DNA of 64,000 bases, from NCBI GenBank assembly GCA_031841125.1, contig CM063108.1:27331399-27395398 (forward strand), in the 5' to 3' direction. Source of the DNA: Acanthococcus lagerstroemiae. Lineage: Eukaryota > Arthropoda > Insecta > Hemiptera > Eriococcidae. Both the position numbers and the translations under genes were made by a program. Below the pieces are notes generated by a model. That model was not told the origin of the DNA. It searched no databases and worked only from the letters and a program-made list of their open reading frames with translations. Below are positions 22,207 through 35,059 of this stretch, piece after piece; the first letter of the stretch is position 1, and the number at the start of each line of letters is the position of its first letter.

Positions 22207-25200
22207 CTAATCTTCAGCGTCTATTCCTTCACGATCTTGTACCAACTTGATCATAAATCTAGAATCATAACATACGTACAATGAGTATGTACAGATGTAT
22301 CAAATACAATTTACACGGTACAACATTAACTTTCTCGAAGTCATACAACTATGTAGCCTGTACTTACACAATTTCAAAAGAACTTACGTTAGAGTAAACA
22401 AGATAATTATCACAAAAATGGAAGTAAGACCGTAGATCGCCTCAGGATATACATCCAAGGTGGCTTTGTACAGTCCAGTTAGCATCATTGAACTGATAAA
22501 TTCGGCTACACTTTTCCAAATAGTCATCACCGAGAAGATTTTTCCTATAACAATCAAATTTTATTTTTGCTGCACTTAATTATTTTTATTCTGTCTAGGT
22601 CCACATAGTACATTATATGCATATAGGTACTCACCCAATTCATTATTGCTAACGACTTTCGAGGCCAGCGATTTGGCCAGCGGATCGAATAAAGCGTGAG
22701 GTGCATCTAGGAATTTGGCGAAGAAAATGTGCCACGATTGGAAGGCAAACATAAAAATGAGCAACGAGCATAACTGCAAGCAATCAATTAGGGCTAAGAC
22801 TTCTAAGTCTCGCCATTCAAGTTTTGAACAAAATAGCCATGCACCTCCAGCCAAACCAATGCCTAGAAAGTGAAAAGTGGAAAAATCCATTCTTAGATAA
22901 CGTACGTACATTTCTTCACACAGTAACGAGATATGAAGTTTTTGTCAGAAAAATACTGTAAACATGCCCATAAACTGATGCGAGATTTACCATGAGCCAA
23001 GATACTGAAGCTGACAAAAACTGTATACTGCGATAAGTTCCATTTTAATATTCGCTGTAGATACAAATACCTCAGGTTGGTTCCTGAAAATCATACTTAG
23101 TATTAGTTTCTTCATCATTCTCATTATTAATCGCACCAATAAAGCAAAGTATGCGGGTGCATTCCGAATTATAATAAGTTATGTTTTACTCTTGCAGCCA
23201 TTGGTAGAAATTTTCCCTGAGATGAATGGTAAAAGAATAATTTCTAGATCAAAACACTCAACTGCTAATTCTAGCAACATTGTACGTTTACAACACGCAT
23301 TAGCTGTCATAAATACCTATAGCCGAATCCTCGAAATGTGACAATGTATAAATGAACATGATTGAGAGCAATAAGAGTCTTTTATTCGAAGTTAAGTTAG
23401 TGCAACAGGCGTCGAAAGTTTCTTTCAAATATTTTAGACGAAAAGGTTGGTTCGTGTCATTCACATCTACTTGAACCTGCAAAATATGAGTACTTAGCAT
23501 CAATGAATGACTAGGAACAACTCGAAACTAAGAATTCGACAGAAATAGAATAAAAAATTAATAATGGACTTAATCCAATCAGTTCTGGTAGTTCTGGTGC
23601 CATCAGCCCGACTGGTCTATAATGAGAAAGCTTTTCAGAAATTAGCATTGAATTACTACAGAACAAGAACGTACACGTGAACTTTCTGATGGTTCATTAC
23701 TGTAACAACAGGCACAGAAAACAGATACATGGGCTAATGCCGTTGCACAGATGAATGTAATAATAAATCCATGTTGCTGTACGAAATAACAGGAGCATGA
23801 ACCGACAAAACTACCAAAAGAGAATACAGCAAGAAGCGTACCTAATCTATAACAAACAATTGTAACAAACAGTAATACAAGCGAAATAGGACGTGCTGCT
23901 GCTCCGATGTCACAGAACGTATTACGTAAAATTATACAATTAGGTACCTGAAACCTCGATACTTTTTGGGTGTTTCATCGCAAATAATACAATTCGCACT
24001 GAAGACAAGCATTGGTAGACCTCCACCTATCGCCGTTGGGATATCGAAGAAGAGGAAAAACATCGGATTCAAAGTTGGAACCGTAGAGCCCAAAGTCCAC
24101 AAATAACATGTTATCAGGTAACCTAGTCATGAAAATTAGGGTACAACACACATGATGGGGCGAATATACTATATATATAGACAGTACAATAACTTCCGGG
24201 GTATCATCTCAACTAGTGCCAGATAGTTAATTTCAATACGTAGGTACCTACTAGAGTCCTGCACGGTCACGCGTTTACGAGTAAAACGAGTTAACTCGTC
24301 AGCGCACGGTTACGAATTGACCCGTCTGATAAGCGAGTTCGACTCGTACTACCCGGGCAAAGGTTTATTCGGAAAACCCGTGGTTCATTTTTGTACGCCT
24401 TTCGTTTGTACTTTGCTAAGATCGATCTTCGCTACCGTTTCTCTAGTAATTTATACTTTTTTATAATCACACAAATTTACAAATTTTAACAAAAACATAT
24501 TCTAAAAAACAGTTCTAAGAAAACAAAATTGATGTTTAAGAATCACGAGTAGTTACGGGTCATGAACGGGTCAGAAGTTAGCCGGGTACGATTTTACCCG
24601 ACCACTCGATACTCGTATCCGCATGCGGTACGAGTAGTAATCGGATTCAACCGGGTTACGGGTGGAATCGTGCAGGACTCTGGTACCTACGTCATTAGTT
24701 CCAACTGAAATACGGACTAGGAATAAAATTTTGCCTCACCGGTTGTGGGAAGAATCATCAACATCTTACGACCATAAATATCACTCCACGCGCCAAGAAA
24801 GATCAGCATTAGACATCGTATTACTACGATTGAAATGCTTCGTAGCATTGAAAATGAGGAAGTAAATTGCTGCACTTCTTCGATGTAGACTGATGATGAA
24901 TTGAGACAAATGGCTGGCTGTACATGTAGAACGGCCAGGCAGTACTGGGACTCAACTACATTCGCTTGTATTGTATCTAACAGCGTCAACAGATTTAACA
25001 CAGGGTGTATTAATTTGATATACACGGAAAAATATGAAACATATTAAATACTGTTCTATTCGAATTGGTGAGTTTTACGTCCAATAAACGTGGATTCAAG
25101 AATAACTACAAATGAATGAATGCGCTTCATCTCAGTATCAGCTGAAGAGTTCGTTTGCCTGGAAATCGTGGCCCCAACGCCACATTAGCACATGGTTCAC

Positions 25201-28200
25201 GCTAACACCTTTCCGCTTGAAATGCAGGCATCGTGTTTGAATTTTGAGTCATCTTTGGCGCCGGCGCAAATTTGACTCAAATCTTCGAATGTAGCGCCTG
25301 GTGTAAATCTAGCGCAAATCTGGCACATATCTTGCGCCGATGCCAGGATTTGAGCTTGCGCCACGATTTCCAGGCGGGTCTACATTAGGTTCTTAAACAA
25401 GAAACAAACTTTCACGATGAAATATTAAATTTTCATTCGCCTTTTGCTTATATGTGACCTGAGCCGAAAGAACGTTACTAGTGCGCAAAACGTAAACATA
25501 GAGAAAAACAAAAAATGGATACTTGGGAAAGTGATATATAAAATAATGAAATGTGCTGTTTTGATTTTACGAGCGTTGTTCGTTAAGGTTGTAGAGCAAA
25601 TCTTGAACTACCGAAATCACTGATAAACCGAAAATTGATATTTTGCACACTAATAAAATCTTCTTTCGGCACAGTATATTTCGCAATACTGTTTATGCGG
25701 TTCTTATATGTACATGTTTGTGATACTAATCAAGATATTACCAGAAAGGTAGTGGGCCACGCTAAGAAAAAAACCAACGAATGCTACGCTGATGAATTTC
25801 ATCGATACAGATCCGCGATCATTGGATAACAGTGCCGTTGACGAAAGCGTGGAGTCACTATGGGAAGACATATCTGTTGTAATTTTTCCGGTCAGAATTT
25901 CCGTATCCTAGAATGACGAAAATTATGAAAGAACTTCGCATTTAAAATATCTTGCTATTCTGACATTGAAAATTGGAAAGAACCTCAATTTCATGCATAT
26001 CCATTTCAAATGGGTAGTCATTGCTCTTTACCATCTTAACTTTCATAGTTCTATGAAATATGTTAATACAAGCACGCTCACATCTTTATCCATAATTTCG
26101 CAGCTAGCTGCTATTCAGAAACATCCGCAGTTAGAGGACAGTGAAAGTACTTATTCAAGACTTCTTTGAAGCTGCATAGATATTCATCTGATAGTCATAG
26201 GATCGATAACACCTGTTGATACAACCTGTAATCAGAAAAATTACGAACTATTGAAAGGTTATCGCTACTATAACAAGGTTGAAATAAGTGACTTTTAAAG
26301 CAAAAGAAAGCCGGAATTAATATAATGAGAATCAATTTAAACTAAATTCTTACTGTGTAACATACATGATCAAGAAATTACCATTCAAAGTTGGAATAAC
26401 ATAGTTCCACACACCATTTCCAAGACCACGACCATAAGTCGAATGAATTTTGACAGAAAACACTCGAGTGTTGCTATATTTAAGCACAGCAAATCTGATA
26501 GCAGATAAGGTAATACACACGCACACACATGCATATACGCATGAGTGCACGCACACCAGTAGCAACTGGCAGGAAACCGGCTATGTGCCTTGTCAACTTG
26601 TGTTCCGATACCTACTTAATTAGGGCATCGTAAGTTACTAAAAGTACGAGTATTCTACGAATTCTTACAGAACCAATGTTTTTTTTTTTTAACTAGTCTT
26701 TATCAGTAATACATATAGCATACTACAAATAAGCTATGTAGAATTAAATTACTATTGACAAAGAACAGTTTTAGTTCACCCAAAGACATGAAAAGAAGAT
26801 AGAGATGCTGGGTGTATCTAACTACGGAGGTGGTTTGCAAATACCCGCCTCTTCAAGGGCGGATTGGCCGCACCAGTAACTAGGCCCAGCAAGTCGGTTC
26901 AATTCATAAGATTTGGGTCGGAGCCATGACTGGAAGCGAGGGAAGAAGAAAATGAGACATATTGGAGCGGTGCTGAACAAGGAAAGTTAGGGCGATGTAA
27001 ACGCATTTTTTCGGTATCTTTTCACGTTCCTATTCACCACTGGGCCTCTTCGAGATAATATATTAGATACATTTTCCAAAACTGCATACCTCTGAAAGTA
27101 AAGGTACAACCACCTTGACATCATCAGACGCAGATCAGTAAGCTATTGGCAATTTTTATTGTAAAAGTAACCTTTGTTTTATTAATTACAGCAGGAACAG
27201 AGTGTCATCAACCACTGTTCAATAACAAAAAACTAAGTAACACGGTCTAGTTTTTTCCTTCTTAGTGAACAAAATTACTCTTCCTCAAAAGGAGACGTAA
27301 GCTGTATTATATAAGGGAGTAGTATGAAGCAAGCAATCAAAACAGATGTATATTCTGGGTCATCAATTTCGAATATTTCACTACAATAACGACTTTTCGT
27401 GTCTTTCATTTCGAAAATTAGATAATTCAACCAAATCCCGATTCGGGTTCAAACATCAAAATGTGACTCCTGTACATGGGCTAAACTGATTTGACCAAGT
27501 TTGGGATTGCTAAGTTCGACAATTCTATTAGGTTTCTAATGCGAGCTCAGCTTGGAATCCGAATATGACTTTATCCTCTCCCGACCTGTTATATTCTGAT
27601 CCGGTCCTGATTTGGGTTTTAAAATTGAATTTCAGATTTCTAATTGGCTAATTTAATTCAGCTTTGAAAATTAAACGAACCAAATATCTTTGTCAGATTC
27701 TTGACCAGACTTTGATTTCAAACCCCTAAACAAAAATTTCAAACTTATTATTTGTGAAGTGGTAAAGTTAATCTATCTTCACAGATTATTAGATTCTTAT
27801 TCTCAAAACGACCTCATCTGAACCTCAGAATCCAAATTTTCCTTTTGAAACTTGTCTTTTTAGGCCGAATCAAGACTGAATCAAAAATCTGATGAGGTAT
27901 TGTTAAAATCCGTTGCCCAAAGCCCCCTAACTTTATCAATTCGTACGATACATTGCCATTTGAAATTCGAAAATAGGTGGAACGTTTTGTCTCATTTTCA
28001 GAAGAGAACGTTTTTTATTTAAAAAAAAAAAATCTAGACAGCAGCTGAAGCTGGAGAGCAAGCAACGTTGCTTGTAATGAATCAAAAGTAACCAACAGTT
28101 TCATCACTGAAGGCCTAACTCAGCGGTAGTGTTACTGACTGGGTGACTTCGCGCAGAAAATTTTATCGTTTTTTCTGTATGACTTCTAAATATTGCGAAG

Positions 28201-28475
28201 ACGATATTTGAAAGTGAATTTAAGAAGCGTAATTGAAGGACAGGAAGTTTCTGCATTGTCTGCTTCAGACTCAATTTCAAATAGAAAAGCCGCTAGCAGA
28301 CGAGATTAAACAAAGATTTGTAACTGTCTTGCATACACAACCATGATTTGTAAAGAATATAGAATAAGGTACATACGACATCGACACGTTGAACATCCAC
28401 AGACTCGATTTCTTTCGTCAGTTCCATATTAAATGTAGTATAGGATGTATTCGACTGACACATGGCCACAATTTC
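22207..28475 (-). CDS. SLC46-family (proton-coupled folate transporter-like) MFS transporter, 9 candidate exons
   Basis: Minus-strand exons: 28475-28377, 25025-24740, 24122-23948, 23846-23675, 23476-23317, 23083-22991, 22862-22635, 22544-22388, 22258-22207 (stop). Starting at the ATG at 28463-28461 gives 470 codons including the stop, the usual SLC46 length. Exon 2 has an MFS loop motif, LGAWSDIYGRK (about residues 106-116). Exons 3-4 read IGGGLPMLVFSANCIICDET and YRGFRLGTLLAVFSFGSFVG, typical of the family's middle region. Exons 7-8 join as ELGKIFSVM. All donors are GT, and phases agree at every junction from exon 2 to exon 9. The exception is the acceptor of exon 2: the bases before 25025 read TTTTTCC, with no AG before an in-frame stop. 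SLC46 proteins move folates and related solutes across plasma or lysosomal membranes; the substrate here is unknown. Introns carry TIR elements (24252-24682, 25157-25375). Confidence 0.82.
24252..24682. mobile_element. hAT-type MITE with 8-bp TSD in intron 2 of the transporter gene
   Basis: The left end TAGAGTCCTGCACG pairs with the right end CGTGCAGGACTCTG (13 of 14). Perfect TSD GTACCTAC lies at 24244-24251 and 24683-24690. Both ends hold many ACGAGT/ACTCGT and CGGGT/ACCCG words facing each other, so the transcript could fold strongly. It is 431 bp with no coding capacity. Confidence 0.9.
25157..25375. mobile_element. TIR element (16-bp perfect inverted ends) in intron 1 of the transporter gene
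   Basis: GCCTGGAAATCGTGGC (25157-25172) and GCCACGATTTCCAGGC (25360-25375) are exact complements. The interior repeats GGCGCAAATxTGAC/AGCGCAAATCTGG words in both directions. I could not define a convincing TSD. Confidence 0.75.
25400..28370. other. Mainly intron 1 of the transporter gene; no other gene recognised
   Basis: Unique-looking AT-rich sequence. A CA-rich stretch (26513-26553) is a short imperfect microsatellite. Short ORFs show no motif. Confidence 0.4.
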
Positions 28476-28479
28476 CTGC

Positions 28480-29355
28480 ACAAGAAAATAAAATTCTGGA
28501 GTACGTTTCTACAAAACGGAAACAATGGTTACGGATATGAACTGGAAACACAATAATACTGCCAACATTTGAACATGGGAGTTTCACAATAGATCATTCG
28601 CGGTGACCAAAAAGTAGTGCGTTCGGTAGAATTTTACTCACAAATATATCTCGACTTTTGGCATGTAGTGATTGCAGCTATACAATTAATGTTTTCGTCA
28701 TCTACCAGAAAACATGCATATTTTCGAATCCGGAAATCGGTGAAATTTTTCTGAAGAACCAGAATGAAAACGGGATTTATCAAGCACGTACTCATTCAAT
28801 ATATACAAATGACTAGTTTGTAGTCGGTAACAATTAGGGTATAAGCTAAGCAGTACCTTATTTTCCAAGAGTTGTAAGCATCCGCAAAGATGTGACAGAA
28901 GAGTACAGCAAAACATATTGGTATGGGTCCAAACTTCGTACATGGATGTAGATGAAGTAACTACACTTCAGAGTTCAGAATAAGGTGAGTGATTCACGTT
29001 CGTTGTTACACTAATAATTATCCACACAGATAACGTGGATAAGACAAACTTCATTACTCCATTACTCCATATTAAAACAGCTAAACAGGATCAGACGAAA
29101 ACGAAAACTAGACGAAAAAGGAGGGAAAATATCTCGTTATCACGTTATCAGCACAGCATATTCACAGTTGGTTTCATCAAATGAAAAGACAGAAAAGCTT
29201 CTAAATTACTCACATTTAAGGTACCTTTCTACGAACTTATATTTTTGTATTCTTGTCACGCCATCTGCGCTAAGTCTGCGCCGTCCCCATCCCGAGCATG
29301 ACGTCATACTGCCAACCTCCAAATAATAAAATTTAAAATTTTTAAACAAAATTAT
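28480..29355. other. No gene recognised
   Basis: Upstream (minus strand) of the candidate N-terminal exon of the transporter gene. It may hold 5' UTR or promoter sequence, but nothing specific is visible. Confidence 0.35.
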
Positions 29356-30089
29356 GACCTGCCAGGAAGAAAGGGACCTGAGTGCAAAAATGTAAATTTT
29401 ACAGGAGAGTGGATAAACAAAATTGATAACGTTTTCGCGTTATGGAGACACTCAACTTTGAAGACTTTTACCACAGTTTGGGAAACATTTTTAGATTTCT
29501 TTTGACAACACCACGCAAAAGAGCGGCCAAAAATTAGTCAAAAACAATTATTATCACAAAAGGACAAAAGCAGGGCTGGCAAACGGTAACGGTAACGAAA
29601 ACGAAATAACGGAATAACGGAAAATTTTGGGCAAAAATGAAGAAACGGTAAACGAAAAACGAAACGGGGAAAAAATTTTGAGTACCTATCAAAAAACGAA
29701 ACGGAAAAGTCGCGATTATTTCTAGGGTTGACAAATGATAGTGAAATGTTGGATTTACACCAAAGTTATGAGTATACTTGTTAATTCTACCTTCACATTT
29801 CAACTGTAGCGTACTTGTTAATAGCATTATGCTTTTATAAATTTGGTGTAAATCCAGTGTGACGGTAACAAAATAACGGAATAACGGAAAATTTTGGGCA
29901 AAAATGAAAAAACGATAAACGGAAAACGAAACGGGAAAAAAATTTGGGGTATTGAAAAACCGAAATATGAAACGGAAAAAAACATTTCAAGTATTGAAAA
30001 ACGAAAAAGTCAAAAAAAAATTCGTTTGCCAGCCCTGGACAAACGTGATTTTTTGCGCACAGATTCCTTTTCCTTCCTGGCAGGTCACA
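29356..30089. mobile_element. TIR element GACCTGCCAGGAAG with a nested MITE
   Basis: GACCTGCCAGGAAG at the left and its exact complement CTTCCTGGCAGGTC at the right enclose 734 bp, of which 467 bp are the nested MITE at 29571-30037. Without that insertion the outer element would be about 260 bp. No clear TSD was found outside. Confidence 0.65.
29571..30037. mobile_element. hAT-type MITE with (AACGGTAACG)-type internal repeats
   Basis: The ends are CAGGGCTGGCAAACG and CGTTTGCCAGCCCTG, perfect 15-bp TIRs. TSDs GACAAAAG (29563-29570) and GACAAACG (30038-30045) differ at one base. The interior is dominated by ACGAAAACGAAATAACGGAA-like words in direct orientation. Confidence 0.88.
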
Positions 30090-30349
30090 TATAAACCTGC
30101 ACTAGAGTGCGCTGCAAAATCACTGTGCAGGTGAAAAATTGAAAATAAATGAGTGATCATCCACCATCATCTGCGACAAAGTTGGAGAGGAATGTAAATC
30201 CGTAGTTGTCGCCAACATTTAAAAGTTTGTTCGCGACATGTCGCCGACTCGAATGTAAATCCACCCTTATGATAAATCATACCTGATCAGTGATCACTCA
30301 AATTTCATACAGGGCTGCCAATACTTGAAACTTTCAGTTTACATCCCAA

Positions 30350-31005
30350 TGCTGAATGCTAGTATTTCTATTAGCGTTAAATAATGTTCATAATTCGAAT
30401 TTTTGTAATTACATAGTTCATTTTAACACGGTACAGAAAACGAATTCTGAATGTATTAAATGAAACGGAATGCCAGTTACCAGTAGTAGCGAGAAGCGAA
30501 CGAGTTGCAATTGTAATATTATGTTATTATGTAGTATGTAAAGACGTTATCAGTAATTCAGTATGTTGATCATCAAGGGAACAGAGAATCTGCTAGCATG
30601 GATATTACATTGTTTTCATTCCTTTAGAATTAGAAGTGGATAATCGTTCGCTAATCATTTGATGTTTTTAGGGTCGGCTAGGAGCACTGTTGGTCTTTTA
30701 TCTGTTGATCAATTGCTCTTAGAAATTAGAAATAGGATGAAATCTTCGACTAGATGGAAGATGGTCGAAGTGCGAATGTTGCGGAGCCTACAACTTTGTA
30801 GTTTGAAGCCTTTTGAACTTGCCATGTGCTGTTAGTGTGCGTGTGGTGTCGTCCCAATTACCTTTCATCTATCAACTCTTATATTCCGGAACAAAAGACC
30901 TTAAACATGATTACCAATAGGTATTTTTCTTAATATCTTTTTTAACCACCGCCAATAAGAGATAGGTAGGCTATCTCTAATTTTTCAGTCGAGAGCCGAC
31001 CCTAT
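30350..31005 (+). repeat. Dispersed repeat, copy 1 (inverted partner at 45590-46290)
   Basis: Blocks such as GTTACCAGTAGTAGCGAGAAG, GTAAAGACGTTATCAGTAA, TTTTTAGGGTCGGCTAGGAG and TTGATCAATTGCTCTT recur as reverse complements in the same order at 45590-46290. A GGGTCGGCT word at 30671 and its complement AGCCGACCC near 30994 may be inner inverted ends. No protein is recognised. Confidence 0.7.
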
Positions 31006-31083
31006 TCCAGCAGCCAGCTGCTTGTTTTTTTGGGTTGAAAAATGCATTTTTTTCGAGTTATGTCTGGTGAATGAGATGCTAAA

Positions 31084-31269
31084 TTACATGCTTACCTGAT
31101 ACCCGAAGAATGGCCGAAAACGCTGCCACTGATGAATGGGATGCTGGTTTTGGAAAAATGCGCCGCTGATGTAATGTGAATTTATAAGCCGGACACCACA
31201 CAGATTGAAGGAAACCGCGGGCCACTTTTTAATTTGACTGTAAATACCGCAAACTACTTTCAGAGACAA
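31084..31269 (-). other. Candidate exon repeated at the start of each tandem unit
   Basis: A minus-strand ATG at 31269 opens a 58-codon frame that runs into a strong splice-donor sequence, TATCAG|GTAAGC (near 31093-31104). The donor is kept in copy 2 (about 32905) and nearly kept in copy 3 (CAG|GTAGGC near 35080). The reading frame itself is not conserved. It may be a first exon of a transcript running leftward, coding or not. No homology is recognised. Confidence 0.3.
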
Positions 31270-31339
31270 GCATAAAGCTTTTCAAAAACAAACACTCCAT
31301 CTGCTACAACGAATTTCGCACAAACGCGACACTTTTCAG

Positions 31340-31545
31340 ACAATCACAACTCTTTTTTTTTAGACGAAAACGACACTTTTTGAATGAACACGACACTTTT
31401 TGAACGAACACGACACTTTTCGAACGAACACGACACTTTTCGAACGAACGCGAAAATTTCTGGACAAACGCGTCACTTTCCAGGCAAACACGATTTTTTT
31501 TTTTAACGAACTTGACTTTTCACGCGAACACGAATTCCGGATCAA
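31340..31545. repeat. ~20-bp minisatellite, array in tandem unit 1
   Basis: Repeats of CGAACACGACACTTTTTGAA with variants (GAACGCG, TGGACAAACGCG). The same array occurs at 33105-33375 and 35265-35420. Lysine/arginine- or F/V-rich ORFs here are translations of the repeat. Confidence 0.85.
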
Positions 31546-34439
31546 CCGCACTTCACAATATAAGAAAATGAAAAAAGAAAGAAAGAAAGAAAAAGAAAAA
31601 AAGAAGAAGAAAAAAAAATAGTAAAATTGAAAGCTCTCCAAAATCCTACTGAGTTACTTTTTGAGACCAAAACAAAATTAGAAACGGCCATTTTTAGACT
31701 ACCTCCCACCACTGGGTTACTTCATAAGACCAAATGAAAACAAGAAAGGACCATTTGTAAACAACTTCCCACCTCTATATATGTATCACATCATGGTAGG
31801 TATTCCTCCTCAGGGCAGCTTGCTAGCCCCATATTTTGGGCAGTGAACCATCAAAATTACTTGTATTGCGATGATTTTCCATGAAAAGCTTACTGCTGTA
31901 GAAAGACCTCCTAGAGGTCATCAACTAGTCATCCTCAACTATGTACAACAGTCAAAGCCATTCTATGCTCAATGAGTATCTAAGTTCCTATCATCTTAAA
32001 ACTAGAACCCTCCAACTAAGGGAGAAAACCCTGACAGACACCAGCAAGAGGCAAGAAGGGAACCACCACCCTATGTATATGACCTGAGTTTCATCAATAT
32101 GGTGACACAAAATCCAACAACGGCCCCAAGTCCCGGATGCCCTTGCTTAGAATCTTCCCAGTTAACACTACCTAAGATAAACATTAATATACATATGAAC
32201 ATGGAATGTTACAACCTAATTACCAACTGGAAAGTCAAGAAAAAATTGCACTTACTTTTGAGGATTTCCAAGTTCCCCATGTTGTATTACCTAGATGAAA
32301 TCTGGAGATGATGAACTGAAGTCCTGGCTGTCAATACTTCTTCAGAATTTTCAGGTCAATAAAGCACCATAAACAATGAGTATCACTTAAACGCACTTAT
32401 GGTACAACTTAAGACTGAAGATTAATATATCTTCGGCAAAAAATTCAAACAACATTGTACACTTTTCCACAAATGGAAAATCAGTACTAAACTAAATGAC
32501 AAAGTTAACATGAACAAAATTCTAGCAAAATTCAACCAATTCAAAAACCATATCTGAGATAATAAGCATAGGTTAAAAACAAACTTAAAAAAAAAACAAA
32601 AGAATATAAATTAGAAATTCAAGACTGTTCGTTTATCAGTAAATGAAATTTCAATCTTTTAGACTAAATTTTCAAACTGAAAAATGTCAAGTCTTCAGTT
32701 CATATCCTATCCAAAATCATATTTCAGGGGAAGGGGAAAGTTTCACCATTATTGTGGTCCGCAAATATGAATGCAGCCTAGCAGTAGGTTACTTGAAAGT
32801 TTCTCATTATCCTCTAATGGTGAGGATAGGGGATGAAGAGGTTAACAATGAACCTATATGTCTAGTTAGTGAGATGTAGAATTACCTACAAATAAATTAC
32901 ATGCTTACCTGATACCCAAAGAATGGCCGAAAACGCTGCCATTGATGAATGGGATGCTGGTTTTGGAAGAATGCTGCTGATGTAATGTGAATTTATAAGC
33001 CGGACACCACACAGATTGAAGAAAACCGCGGCACACTTTTTAATTTAACTGCAAATACCGCGCACTACTTTCAGAGACAAGCATAAAGCTTTTCAAAAAC
33101 AAACACTCCTCTACTACGACGAACACGATTTTTCGCATAAACGCGATACTTTTCAGACGATCACAATTTTTTTTTTAAATACGAAAACGACACTTTTTGA
33201 ATGAACACGACTCTTTTTGAACGAACACGACACTTTTCGAACAAACGCGAAAATTTCTGGACAAACGCGACACTTTTCGAACAAGCACGAAACTTTTTGG
33301 ACGAACGCGACACATTCTAGGCAGACACGATTTTTTTTTAACGAATCTGACTTTTCACGCGAACACGAATTCCGGATCAACCGCACTTTTCAGAATATAA
33401 GAAAATTAAGAAAGAAAAAAAGAGTAAAATTGAAAGCTCTCCAAAATCCTACTGAGTTACTTTTTGAGACCAAAAGAAAATCAGAAACGACCATTTTTAG
33501 ACTACTTCCCACCACTGGGTGACTTCATAAGACCAAAAGAAAACAAGAAAGGACCATTTCTAAACTACTTCCCACCTCTATATGTATGTACCACATCACG
33601 GTAGGTACTCCTCCTCAGGGCAGCTTGTCAGCCTCCATATTTTGGGCAGTGAACCATCAAAATTACTTGTATTGCCATGATTTCTCATGAAAAGCTTACT
33701 GCTGCAGAAAGACCTCCTAGGTTACCAACTAGTCATCCCCAACTATGTGCAACAGTCAAACCCATTCTATGCTCAATGAGTATCTAAGTTCCTATCATCT
33801 TAAAACTGGAACCCTCTAACTAAGGGAGAAAACCCTGACAGACACCAGCAAGAGGCAAGAAGGAGACCACCACATATGACCTGAGTTTCATCAATATGGT
33901 GACACAAAATCCAACAACGGCCCCAAGTCCCGGATGCCCTTGCTTAGAATCTTCCCAGTTAACACTACCTAAGATAAACATTAATATACATATGAACATG
34001 GAATGTTACAACCTAATTACCAACTGGAAAGTCAAGAAAAAATTGCACTTACTTTTGAGGATTTCCAAGTTCCCCATGTTGTATTACCTAGATGAAATCT
34101 GGAGATGATGAACTGAAGTCCTGGCTGTCAATACTTCTTCAGAATTTTCAGGTCAATAAAGCACCATAAACAATGAGTATCACTTAAACGCACTTATGGG
34201 TACAACTTAGACTGAAGATTAATAATCTTCGGCAAAAATTCAAACAACATTGTACACTTTTCCACAAATGGAAAACATCACGATGACATATCACTTAAAT
34301 GCACCAATAGGTATAACATGAACTGAAAAGTGAAAACTAGCAAAATTCAACCAAAATTCAAACAACACGCACTCTTTCTGAGTAACAAAACAAAGGCTAC
34401 AGCCGGTTACCAAAATTAACATATCTTTTCGCACTACCA

Positions 34440-34620
34440 ACACTATCACCACCATAAGAATATACAAGTTGGAAAACACTCACCGACCTTCGGATATCAT
34501 GTTTACCTGAAACAAAAAAAAAATAAAATAAACATTTTTAACGAGAGGTAACAAAAACTTACCAAGCCAATTTGCAATCACCATTCTGGTAATCCATAGA
34601 ATATGTATAGGTAGTTGAAT
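34440..34620 (-). other. Possible pair of tiny minus-strand exons
   Basis: On the minus strand, GATTACCAG|AATGGTGATTG...GGCTTG|GTAAGTTTTTG would give an exon of about 24 bp. TTTTTTTTTTGTTTCAG|GTAAACATGATATCC...GGTCG|GTGAGTG would give the next, about 23 bp. Both have good splice consensus. They could be 5' non-coding exons of a leftward transcript, perhaps the transporter gene, but nothing links them directly. Confidence 0.25.
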
Positions 34621-35059
34621 TACAACGCATTAGTGGGAGCTAATTTATAAGATCACACGCACACACAAATAATAATTTTAAAAAACATAGGCAAAAAAAA
34701 AAGAGAAAAAGAAAGGAAATAAGTATAGATTTATAATATGTGTATTTAAAGGAAGTAATTTGAAATTTTTCCGGGAGATAACTAGAAAGAAAGTTTCAGG
34801 GTAAAAAGAGAGAAATTTCAATTTTTCCAACTCGAAAGAATAAGCTGTTTCCAAACTGAAAAATTTCGTCTTTAGTTCATGTCCAAACCAAAATCATTTT
34901 GCGTGGGAGTGGGGAGTTTTACTATTATTGTCGGCCACAAATATGGATGTACCCTAGCAGTAGGTTACTTGAACGTTTCCAGTTATCCTCCAGTGATGAG
35001 GATGATAATTAAGAGGAAAATAAATAGCCTACAAGTCGAGTGAATGAGATATGCAACTA

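Noticed and set aside
30671..31003. GGGTCGGCT...AGCCGACCC as a MITE
   Set aside because: The inverted pair is short, no TSD is seen, and the repeat match to 45.6-46.3 kb extends beyond it on the left.
31360..31641. 93-aa ORF and its counterpart at 33153-33386
   Set aside because: They are translations of the ~20-bp minisatellite and a GAAA-rich stretch.
32099..32311. 70-aa ORF identical at 33896-34108 taken as a gene
   Set aside because: Identity follows from the tandem duplication; there is no family match and no sign of coding constraint. Kept only as part of the repeat.
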